Source of the DNA: a bacterium
Lineage (GTDB): Bacteria > 4484-113 > JALSIF01
NCBI GenBank assembly: GCA_026981635.1
Contig: JALSIF010000025.1
Span: 1 to 6,161, forward strand
Reading direction: 5' to 3'
Length of the DNA: 6,161 bases
Positions 1-5,109 of this stretch are shown here, in pieces. The notes below the pieces were generated by a model. It made no database searches. It was not told where the DNA came from and worked only from the letters and a program-made list of their open reading frames with translations. Position 1 is the stretch's first letter. Every line of letters starts with the position of its first letter. The position numbers were made by a program, and so were the translations under genes.

Positions 1-522
1 CTGGTAAGGCTACCCGCAGAGCTTGAAGGGCTTGAGGCGCTGGTCATTCCTGGCGGGGAATCAACCACCATGAGCGTTCTCATGGGGCGGTGGGAGCTCT
101 ACTCACCCCTGCGCCAAGCTATCGCCCGCGGGCTGGCAATACTGGGCACCTGCGCCGGAGCCATCCTGCTTGCTAACCGCATTGAGGATGACCGGAGCAA
201 TGTGGTGGTTGAACCCATTGGGGGAATGGAGTTCGTGGCGGTGCGCAACGCCTGGGGCAGGCAGGTGGACTCCTTTGAAGCTCCTGTCATCCTGAAGCTT
301 CCCTCCCGGTCGGATGAGCTTTCCATCAGAGGGGTTTTCATCCGGGCCCCCCGTTTCAGGGAAATTGGTGAAGGGGTGGAGGTGATCGGCAGGCTGGCAG
401 ACGGCGAACCGGTAGTTTTGAGGCAGGGGAGGCTCATCGCCGCCTCCTTCCACCCGGAGCTAACTGCCACTCCCCACCTCCACCAGCTGCTGATCAACCT
501 GGCCCGGGGAGAGCTGGACTAG
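1..522 (+). CDS. pdxT: Glutaminase subunit of pyridoxal 5'-phosphate synthase, PdxT (5' end outside window)
   Basis: PdxT hydrolyses glutamine and passes the ammonia to PdxS, which builds pyridoxal 5'-phosphate from ribose 5-phosphate and glyceraldehyde 3-phosphate in the cytoplasm. The frame is open from base 1, so the first part of the gene lies outside the window. Judging from the Bacillus subtilis protein, about 30 N-terminal residues are missing. Visible hallmarks are PGGEST near the left edge, the nucleophile Cys in GTCAGA (codon at 151-153), the FGRQVDSFE-like segment WGRQVDSFE, GVFIRAP, and the His and Glu of FHPELT (codons at 451-453 and 457-459). The Cys-His-Glu triad of a class I glutamine amidotransferase is therefore intact. 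The ATG at 70 is internal and not the start, because PGGESTT precedes it in frame. Stop is TAG. pdxS, often next to pdxT, would be expected upstream but cannot be seen. Identification is very secure. Confidence 0.96.
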   Translation: MVRLPAELEGLEALVIPGGESTTMSVLMGRWELYSPLRQAIARGLAILGTCAGAILLANRIEDDRSNVVVEPIGGMEFVAVRNAWGRQVDSFEAPVILKLPSRSDELSIRGVFIRAPRFREIGEGVEVIGRLADGEPVVLRQGRLIAASFHPELTATPHLHQLLINLARGELD

Positions 523-526
523 CTAG

Positions 527-538
527 CCGGTGAACCGG
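527..538. repeat. Short inverted repeat CCGGT-GA-ACCGG after pdxT
   Basis: A perfect 5-base inverted repeat with a 2-base centre lies four bases after the pdxT stop codon. CTA at 523-525 and TAG at 539-541 could extend it past a one-base bulge. The loop is too small for a good RNA hairpin and no T-tract follows, so it is not a convincing intrinsic terminator. It could be a protein-binding site upstream of the next gene, or chance. Confidence 0.3.
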
Positions 539-576
539 TAGTGGAAAACAAGGGTCAATCTGGAAGATAGGGTGCG

Positions 577-582
577 TATAAT
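577..582 (+). promoter_or_regulatory. Putative -10 box (TATAAT) for the gene at 602
   Basis: A perfect TATAAT lies 19 bases before the chosen ATG. No good -35 hexamer is seen at 16-18 bases upstream; GGGTCA at 552-557 is a partial match but at a 19-base spacing. If used, transcription would start near 589, so the ribosome binding site would sit at the extreme 5' end of the message. The hexamer is clear; its use is inferred. Confidence 0.42.
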
Positions 583-588
583 CCAGCC

Positions 589-595
589 AAGGAGG
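589..595 (+). promoter_or_regulatory. Strong Shine-Dalgarno AAGGAGG that fixes the start at 602
   Basis: AAGGAGG stands six bases before the ATG at 602, an optimal spacing. A GTG at 572 opens the same frame further upstream, but it has no such site and would add ten residues before the signal peptide. The ATG at 602 is therefore preferred. Confidence 0.85.
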
Positions 596-601
596 CTAGG
601 C

Positions 602-1399
602 ATGGAAAGAGTATCTCTCAGGTGGTGGCTTTTTCTTTTGCTCACTCTAGCTGGACTTGGCACCGCCCTCGCCCTGGCCGCACCCCAGCAGGAGGATCAG
701 CAGGGGAACTCAGGCCCCCAGGCAAGCCAGGTAAACGGTGGCGCAGACCAGGAAGCAGAAGCAGCCGACCAACTTGCTGAGGAGATCAAGCGAACCGGGT
801 TCAAGCGGGTTGGGGTGGCCCTGTTTGAGAATGTGAGCCGGGTAAAGGACGGCGACAAGCGCCTCTCCCGGCGGATCTACAACTACCTCAGGGCCAAGGT
901 ACCCTCGGTGGAGTTTGTCAAGGTTGCCCGCGACCTTGATCCCGATGAGCCCATCCTTCTCTCTGAGGCCCGCTACCTGGGCGAGAAATACGGGGTGGAA
1001 GCAATTATCTACGGCACCCTGATCCAGATACAGATCCCCACCGGCACCTTTCCCAGTCGGGCCAACCGCCGCCCCATGGCCCGTGCTGAGGCGGTCATCC
1101 GGGTGGTGGAAACCAAGCAGGGTCTCCCTCTGGTCACCTACCTAATCTATGACGAGGGCATGCGCTTCTATGACTGGCGGATCGCCACCAAAAAGGCGCT
1201 GGAGGATGCGGTCATCTCCTACATCGCCGACACCACCTATAAGGTGCTCAAGGACGAGGGCATCTTCTTCGGCATCAAACCCGATCTCAATGCTCGCGAC
1301 AAGCGGCGTAAGGAGCAAGCAGAGCTTAGGGAGCGCCTGCGCAAACTGCGCGAGAACAAGAAGCGCCGTCCCTACCGAGAGGGTGAGGAGCCCTTCTAG
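602..1399 (+). CDS. Exported protein of unknown function, possibly CsgG/LpoB-like fold
   Basis: The product is 265 residues from the ATG behind a strong Shine-Dalgarno. Residues 1-26 look like a Sec signal peptide: MERVSLR, a hydrophobic run rich in Leu, then ALA before AP. There is no cysteine anywhere, so it is not a lipoprotein. Residues 28-58 form a Gln/Ala/Gly/Glu-rich linker. Residues 67-222 form an alpha/beta domain: strand RVGVALFENV, a helix around 86-99, strand VEFVKV, helix EARYLGEKYG, strand AIIYGTLIQIQI, then strands AEAVIRVVE and LPLVTYLIYDE. This order, with a 'gad.iiyG'-type turn, recalls the CsgG/LpoB/TolB-N family, but I infer this from pattern only. Residues 230-258 are a highly charged helix (RRKEQAELRERLRKLRE), possibly a coiled coil. 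It lies 79 bases after pdxT and only six bases separate it from the convergent ruvA stop. The coding region is secure; the function is not known. Confidence 0.85.
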   Translation: MERVSLRWWLFLLLTLAGLGTALALAAPQQEDQQGNSGPQASQVNGGADQEAEAADQLAEEIKRTGFKRVGVALFENVSRVKDGDKRLSRRIYNYLRAKVPSVEFVKVARDLDPDEPILLSEARYLGEKYGVEAIIYGTLIQIQIPTGTFPSRANRRPMARAEAVIRVVETKQGLPLVTYLIYDEGMRFYDWRIATKKALEDAVISYIADTTYKVLKDEGIFFGIKPDLNARDKRRKEQAELRERLRKLRENKKRRPYREGEEPF

Positions 1400-1407
1400 A
1401 ACCCTCT
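1378..1407. repeat. Inverted repeat spanning the convergent stop codons
   Basis: AGAGGGT (1378-1384) and ACCCTCT (1401-1407) form a perfect 7-base inverted repeat with a 16-base loop. Nested over its right arm is CTAGA-ACCC-TCTAG (1396-1409), which contains both stop codons of the converging genes. Neither strand shows a T-tract after the stem, so any role as a bidirectional terminator is weak inference. Confidence 0.3.
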
Positions 1408-2017
1408 AGCCCTGCCGACGAAGGATTCTTAGCGCCTCCTTGAGGATCTGGCCGGCATCCTTTCCATCGGGGTCTACCTTGGAGAGGGCCTCACTTGCCT
1501 CCCGCCGGCTGAAGTCAAGGCTGAGCAGGGCGAGAAATGCCTCCTGGCGAGGATCGGGCTCCCCCTCTGTCGCCTTGCCTGGGGCATAGAGGGGAACTTC
1601 AGCGCCAAACTCCTCTCCCAGCTTCTCCCTGAGGTGGAAGATGATGCGCTCGGCAGTCTTTCTCCCCACCCCGGGACACTGGGTAAGCTCCCGGGCATCC
1701 CCTGCCAGCACGGCGGAGATAAGCCGCTCCTCACCCAGGCTCAAGAGACTTAGGGCTACCCTCGGGCCCACTCCACTTACCGCAGTGAGCCGCTCAAAGA
1801 GCTGGCGGGCGCTGGGGGTGGCAAAGCCGTAGATGGCAAAGGAGACCTGGTTGCCTGCCTGCTGTCCGCTTACCACCGTGTAGAGGGTGGTCTCGGTGCC
1901 CACTAGAGGGGCAGTCCCCGGAGGGACCCTGACCAGATAGCCCACCCCCGCCACATCCAGCCAGAGGGAGCCGTCTGGCTCTACCCGCTCCACTCTGCCC
2001 CGAAGGTAGGCAAACAC
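1406..2017 (-). CDS. ruvA: Holliday junction branch migration protein RuvA
   Basis: RuvA binds four-way DNA junctions as a tetramer, loads the RuvB motor for branch migration and assists RuvC cleavage. The product has 203 residues, the same as the Escherichia coli protein. Domain I (about 1-66) starts FAYLRGRVERVE and contains GVGYLVRVP and YGF. Domain II has two helix-hairpin-helix motifs, TAVSGVGPRVALSLL (about 78-92) and TQCPGVGRKTAERII (about 112-126). Domain III (about 155-202) ends with a typical RuvB-binding bundle, EAFLALLSLDFSRREASEAL and ILKEALRIL. The start is GTG and is fixed by the family, whose members begin M-[IF]-x-x-L-x-G. No Shine-Dalgarno precedes it and a TATAAT lies six bases upstream. 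The segment before YGF reads GQQAGNQVSFAI instead of the usual VREDA-type sequence, so the acidic pin looks missing. Neither ruvB nor ruvC is adjacent. Stop is TAG. Confidence 0.96.
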   Translation of the reverse strand: MFAYLRGRVERVEPDGSLWLDVAGVGYLVRVPPGTAPLVGTETTLYTVVSGQQAGNQVSFAIYGFATPSARQLFERLTAVSGVGPRVALSLLSLGEERLISAVLAGDARELTQCPGVGRKTAERIIFHLREKLGEEFGAEVPLYAPGKATEGEPDPRQEAFLALLSLDFSRREASEALSKVDPDGKDAGQILKEALRILRRQG

Positions 2018-2023
2018 GAGGCG

Positions 2024-2029
2024 ATTATA
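2024..2029 (-). promoter_or_regulatory. -10 box (TATAAT) of ruvA, implying a leaderless message
   Basis: Read on the minus strand, a perfect TATAAT is followed by six bases and then the ruvA GTG. Transcription normally starts six to eight bases after the -10 box, so it would begin at or next to the start codon. No clear -35 hexamer is seen at 16-18 bases upstream. Confidence 0.55.
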
Positions 2030-2040
2030 GGCTCAGCCTA
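2028..2040. promoter_or_regulatory. 13-base palindrome TAGGCT-C-AGCCTA, candidate operator
   Basis: A perfect 6-base inverted repeat with a single central base lies in the 64-base region between divergent ruvA and the hydrolase gene. It overlaps the last two plus-strand bases of the ruvA -10 box, a position where a bound protein would block ruvA transcription. It does not match the LexA sites I know (CTGT-N8-ACAG or GAAC-N4-GTTC). Its use as an operator is inference. Confidence 0.35.
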
Positions 2041-2066
2041 GAACCGGAAAGAAGCTTGCGCCCTGA

Positions 2067-2072
2067 TATCAT
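2067..2072 (+). promoter_or_regulatory. Putative -10 box (TATCAT) of the hydrolase gene
   Basis: TATCAT differs from consensus at one base and lies nine bases before the ATG at 2082. There is no Shine-Dalgarno in between, so the message would have a leader of only a few bases or none. No convincing -35 is visible. Confidence 0.35.
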
Positions 2073-2081
2073 CGCCTGGCT

Positions 2082-2708
2082 ATGAAGCTGGTCCAGACCG
2101 ACCCCAACAACTCAATCCTGGTGGTGATTGACTTTCAGGAAGCCTTCCGCAAGCTGCTCTACCAGGGAGATCTCTGCGAGGCGGCCATTATCCGCTCTAT
2201 CAAGCTTGCCGAGCTGTTTGGTGTGCCGGTGGTGATGACCGAGCAGTACCCCAAGGGGCTGGGCAAGACCACCCAGCCGGTGGCAGAGGCCTTCCTCTCC
2301 TGCGCCACCCGCCGGGGCGAAGTGGTGGAGAAGCTCAGTTTCTCCTGCGCCGGCGACGAGAGCTTCCAGGCCCTGCTGGAGAGCACCGTATCCGAGCTCC
2401 GCGCAAGGTCCAAAGGGAGGCTCCTGGGACCGACCGAGATCGTGGTAGTGGGGATAGAGACCCACGTATGCGTGCTTACCACCTGTCTTGACCTCCTTGC
2501 CGCCGGCTACCGGGTCCAGGTGCTGGAGGAGGCGGTTACCAGCCGCTACCGCTATCTGCGGGAAAACGGGCTAGCCCAGCTAAGGCAGGCGGGGGTGCGC
2601 ATCTCCAACACCGAGACCATCGCCTTTGAGTGGGCCAGGAGCAAGGAGCACGAGAAGTTTAGGCAGATGAGCAACCTGCTCAAGCAGCCCCTGCCCGTAA
2701 AAGACTAG
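2082..2708 (+). CDS. Cysteine hydrolase of the isochorismatase superfamily
   Basis: This is a 208-residue cytoplasmic alpha/beta hydrolase of the isochorismatase-like superfamily, which includes isochorismatases, nicotinamidases, N-carbamoyl amidases and many members of unknown substrate. The catalytic triad is visible: Asp17 in LVVIDFQ, Lys84 in VEKLSFS and the nucleophile Cys130 in GIETHVCVLTTCLDLL. The VVMTEQYPKGLG segment (about 50-61) and the FGVPV strand before it are typical of the small YcaC/ISOC1-2-like group. The C-terminal part contains the usual TSR and the SNTETIAFEWAR helix. I do not see features that choose a substrate, so no gene symbol is given; the context does not help either. 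The ATG start gives the family N-terminus directly before the first strand. There is no Shine-Dalgarno. It diverges from ruvA, and its TAG stop overlaps the dsbD stop by four bases. Confidence 0.92.
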   Translation: MKLVQTDPNNSILVVIDFQEAFRKLLYQGDLCEAAIIRSIKLAELFGVPVVMTEQYPKGLGKTTQPVAEAFLSCATRRGEVVEKLSFSCAGDESFQALLESTVSELRARSKGRLLGPTEIVVVGIETHVCVLTTCLDLLAAGYRVQVLEEAVTSRYRYLRENGLAQLRQAGVRISNTETIAFEWARSKEHEKFRQMSNLLKQPLPVKD

Positions 2709-4699
2709 CGACGGCTAGCGTACTTACGTAATGGCGGAATGACCCAGCGTTCAAGGTGATCAAGAAACTCTTCTTCGTTAAGGAAACCAACTACTCTTGA
2801 GTTTGGCAGCTCGTTGCCACTTGGATCGAGGAACAGTACCGCCGGAATGCCCAATACCTCATATTCCTCCATAAGCTCTCTCACATCACTGCTTCCGCCA
2901 GTGGTGATGTCGGCTTTGAAGGCCCTTATCCCCTCCCTCCTGAGCGCTTCGGCCACCCGAGGTTTGCTAAAGGTGGCAAGTTCAAGCTCTAGGCAGGAGA
3001 TACACCAGTCGGCCCTTACATCAATCATCACCGCAAAGCCCTGGGCAAAGGCCTCCTCTACAGACTGCTTGGTGTAGGTGGAAAACTCAACCCCACCTTC
3101 CACCGTCTTAGCCACTGTCCGTGAGACGGGGGGGATGGCCACTGCAACCAGAACGAGAAAAGTGGCCACCACCATCTTTACCTTGGCAAAGACGGGGCCC
3201 GCCTTGACCCGGGAAAAGAGACCCAGGTGTAATGCAGCAAGCAAGAAAAGGCCGGTCAAAATCCAAGGAAAGTTAGCCCTGATCATCGTGGGTAGGGGAT
3301 AGAGGAAGAGCAGGGCAAGCAGGATGAGCATGTAGCCAAAAAGCTGCTTCACCCAGACCATCCACTCTCCCGCCCGAGGAAGCTGGTTGAGCCGCTGGGA
3401 GAAGATGGCCAGGAAGAAGTAGGGGGTGGCGATCCCTAGACCGAGGGAGGCGAAGCTTACAAACCCTAAGGTGGGGTTTTGGGTAGCCGCCACCCAGGCG
3501 ATCAGCCCCGCCACCACCGGTCCCACACAGGGGGAACAGACCAGGCCGAAGGAGGCCCCCATGCCAAAGGTCCCCAGCGGGGAACGGGACCAGCGACCAA
3601 ACAGGCGCATGATGCTCGGTGGCATGGTGAACTCATATAAGCCAAACATGGACAGGGCAAGAAAGACCAGCAGCAGGGCAAGGGCAATCAGAACAGCAGG
3701 CTTGGCAAGCCAGGAGCCAAAAACCTGCCCAGTGATTGCTGCAAGGGTCCCCAGGCCCGCAAAGACCAACACCAAGCCCAGCACATATGTGCTGGCCAGC
3801 AGGATTGAGCGGGAACGAGGAAGGTCGCCTTGCGCACCAAAAATGGATACGGTCAGGGGAATCATCGGATAGACGCAGGGAGTTAGGTTCAGGGCTAGCC
3901 CAAGGAAGAAGACCATGACCAGCACCACCGGCAAGGAGAAGCGACTGAAGTTGAACAATCCGGCGCCAGCTTCAGGTGACAAGTCCGTCTGGAAGCTATT
4001 TGTTCCGGTGGAGTCCTGCCCTCCTTCTGAACCTCCCCCAGATGAGGTGGGACCTGAGATTGTGCCTGCTGACTGTTCACTTTCTTCTCTGTTTTGTTCA
4101 GCAGGGGGGTAAACCTGGGTTTTCTCATACTCTGAGGCCAAAGCCCAAAGAGAGGGCGGCGCATAGGGATAGTCCCCGCTGGTTTCAATGACTATGTCAA
4201 GAGTGGTGGGGGAAAGGCAGATCTTGTCTGTACAGGGCTGATAGCTGAGGACTAGGGGAAGCAGATTTGCCTTTCCCTCCACCCAGATTGAGACAGCTAG
4301 CTCACCGCTGTAGGCATAGACAGGCTGGGGGAAGAATTCAAACTGATACTGTTTGCCCCTGGGGAAGCCTACTTCCAACCTCCGCAACCCCGGAGGAGGC
4401 ATCCCGGGGTCCTTGAGCAGCAGATCGGTAGGCTGAAATGGCACATCGCGATTGTGATGATCGTAGAGATGCCATCCCTCTTCAATAGTGAAGTAAAGGA
4501 GGTAGCCCCGCCTGTCCGGGCCTAATTCAACGTTCCTCGGGGCCTGGTAGAGAACTAGCTCAATCTTGTTGAAGTTGCCCTTGAGAGGAAACTTGGTGGC
4601 TTCCTCCGCAAAGCCAGGGACAGACAAAAGGAGCGTTCCCGCCACCGCGGCCAAGAAGCTAAGCAAGCCCATCGCTCGTCTGCCCATCGTCCTGCTCAT
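2705..4699 (-). CDS. dsbD: Thiol:disulfide interchange protein DsbD (transmembrane electron carrier)
   Basis: DsbD takes electrons from cytoplasmic thioredoxin and delivers them across the inner membrane to envelope thiol proteins such as cytochrome c maturation factors or disulfide isomerases. From this start the protein has 664 residues and all three domains. A signal peptide (about 1-31, ending SVPGFA before EEA) leads into the alpha domain with Cys156 and Cys161 (YQPCTDKICLSP). A Ser/Gly/Glu-rich linker (about 200-243) follows. The membrane domain (about 255-530) carries Cys275 (NLTPCVYPMIPL) and Cys391 (SPCVGPVVAGL), plus an extra Cys388. The C-terminal thioredoxin-like domain has Cys566 and Cys569 (ADWCISC) and cis-Pro619 (GIPAV). 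All six redox cysteines are present. The frame is open to an ATG at 4765, but that would put 32 residues before the hydrophobic core. The ATG at 4699 gives a normal signal peptide. A TTG at 4714, preceded by GAGGG, and an ATG at 4687 remain possible. Stop is TAG, overlapping the convergent hydrolase. Confidence 0.95.
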   Translation of the reverse strand: MSRTMGRRAMGLLSFLAAVAGTLLLSVPGFAEEATKFPLKGNFNKIELVLYQAPRNVELGPDRRGYLLYFTIEEGWHLYDHHNRDVPFQPTDLLLKDPGMPPPGLRRLEVGFPRGKQYQFEFFPQPVYAYSGELAVSIWVEGKANLLPLVLSYQPCTDKICLSPTTLDIVIETSGDYPYAPPSLWALASEYEKTQVYPPAEQNREESEQSAGTISGPTSSGGGSEGGQDSTGTNSFQTDLSPEAGAGLFNFSRFSLPVVLVMVFFLGLALNLTPCVYPMIPLTVSIFGAQGDLPRSRSILLASTYVLGLVLVFAGLGTLAAITGQVFGSWLAKPAVLIALALLLVFLALSMFGLYEFTMPPSIMRLFGRWSRSPLGTFGMGASFGLVCSPCVGPVVAGLIAWVAATQNPTLGFVSFASLGLGIATPYFFLAIFSQRLNQLPRAGEWMVWVKQLFGYMLILLALLFLYPLPTMIRANFPWILTGLFLLAALHLGLFSRVKAGPVFAKVKMVVATFLVLVAVAIPPVSRTVAKTVEGGVEFSTYTKQSVEEAFAQGFAVMIDVRADWCISCLELELATFSKPRVAEALRREGIRAFKADITTGGSSDVRELMEEYEVLGIPAVLFLDPSGNELPNSRVVGFLNEEEFLDHLERWVIPPLRKYASRR

Positions 4700-4715
4700 C
4701 TCATACCAGTTCAAT

Positions 4716-4721
4716 TTTATA
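4716..4721 (-). promoter_or_regulatory. Possible -10 box (TATAAA) before dsbD
   Basis: On the minus strand TATAAA lies 16 bases before the ATG at 4699. If used, transcription would start downstream of the ATG at 4765, which supports the shorter protein. The -35 region is poor, so this is a weak call. Confidence 0.28.
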
Positions 4722-4790
4722 CCCTCAGGAGGTATCTGGGAAGAGCGTGGTGGTTCAGACCTCATCTCACTTCAAACCAGCCGCAAAGGG

Positions 4791-4809
4791 GTCAGCCTCG
4801 GGGGCTGGC
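4791..4809. repeat. Hairpin in the dsbD upstream region
   Basis: GTCAGCC (4791-4797) and GGCTGGC (4803-4809) can pair over seven bases, one of them G-T, around a five-base loop. On the minus strand, CCAGCC can instead pair with a second GGCTGG about 20 bases further on (plus 4777-4782), so two mutually exclusive hairpins are possible. There is no T-tract, so it is not an intrinsic terminator. The rest of the 184-base stretch between dsbD and the tRNA shows no gene. Confidence 0.3.
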
Positions 4810-4875
4810 GATTGAGTCTGAGTGCATGAAAAGCCACTAGTCTCACTCTCAGCCTGGGGAAGAATTCCATGAGAC

Positions 4876-4882
4876 AAAAAAA
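4876..4882 (-). terminator. T7 tract immediately after tRNA-Gly
   Basis: Read on the minus strand, the tRNA acceptor stem is followed after two bases by seven T residues. No separate hairpin precedes the tract, but the folded tRNA itself could serve as the structured part. It could end the tRNA transcript or let part of it run on into dsbD, which is on the same strand. Confidence 0.4.
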
Positions 4883-4883
4883 G

Positions 4884-4956
4884 AGCGGAAGACGGGACTC
4901 GAACCCGCGACCTCCACCTTGGCAAGGTGGCGTTCTACCAACTGAACTACTTCCGC
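4884..4956 (-). tRNA. tRNA-Gly(GCC)
   Basis: This 73-base tRNA reads glycine codons GGC and GGT. On the minus strand the acceptor arms GCGGAAG and CTTCCGC pair fully. The D arm is GTTC-AGTTGGTA-GAAC. The anticodon arm is CCACC-TTGCCAA-GGTGG, with anticodon GCC at plus 4921-4923. The variable loop is AGGTC. The T arm is GCGGG-TTCGAGT-CCCGT, with one G-T pair. The discriminator base is T. CCA is not encoded (the next bases are CTT), so it must be added by the nucleotidyltransferase. A promoter with perfect hexamers lies about 45-75 bases upstream. Confidence 0.98.
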
Positions 4957-5002
4957 TCGCTTCGGTTCCCTCTCCTCAGGGAGGGGCGATCTGGCACCTG
5001 AA

Positions 5003-5030
5003 ATTATATCCTCGCCCCACTCCCTGTCAA
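5003..5030 (-). promoter_or_regulatory. Consensus sigma-70-type promoter of tRNA-Gly
   Basis: On the minus strand TTGACA (5030-5025) and TATAAT (5008-5003) are separated by 16 bases. Both hexamers match the consensus exactly, as expected for a strong stable-RNA promoter. Transcription should start near 4996, leaving a leader of about 40 bases for removal by RNase P. The leader can form a small imperfect hairpin around CTCC-CTGA-GGAG. Confidence 0.85.
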
Positions 5031-5086
5031 GAATCCACCTACCCCGCTCCGAGCCCAATTGGTGTAACCGGAGGACCAGCTCTTAC

Positions 5087-5107
5087 TTGCCCGGAAGGCA
5101 GGGGCAA
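5087..5107 (-). repeat. Inverted repeat after the 5110-5922 membrane protein gene
   Basis: TTGCCC (5087-5092) and GGGCAA (5102-5107) are perfect 6-base arms around nine bases, lying two bases beyond the TGA stop of the minus-strand gene. The position fits a terminator stem, but no T-tract follows on that strand. It may stabilise the 3' end or be chance. Confidence 0.33.
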
Positions 5108-5109
5108 CC

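Noticed and set aside
572-601. GTG at 572 as start of the exported protein
   Set aside because: The ATG at 602 has AAGGAGG six bases upstream and gives a normal signal peptide. The GTG has neither and overlaps the -10 region.
2705-2731. CTAGCG direct repeat (2705-2710, 2715-2720) and TTACGTAA palindrome (2724-2731)
   Set aside because: They are short, mostly within the 3' end of dsbD and without any mobile-element context. They were considered as insertion or integration remnants and judged chance.
3426-3872. 148-codon open frame on the plus strand opposite dsbD
   Set aside because: It lies wholly inside dsbD, whose frame carries all expected domain motifs. The shadow product is basic and low in complexity with no start signal.
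4849-5058. Open frame on the minus strand across the tRNA gene (contains VVQLVERHLAKVEVAGSSPVFRSF)
   Set aside because: It is the translation of the tRNA-Gly gene itself, a well-known source of spurious proteins.
4884-5109. Integration site or genomic island next to tRNA-Gly
   Set aside because: No integrase gene, no repeated tRNA 3' end and no phage gene is present in the window.
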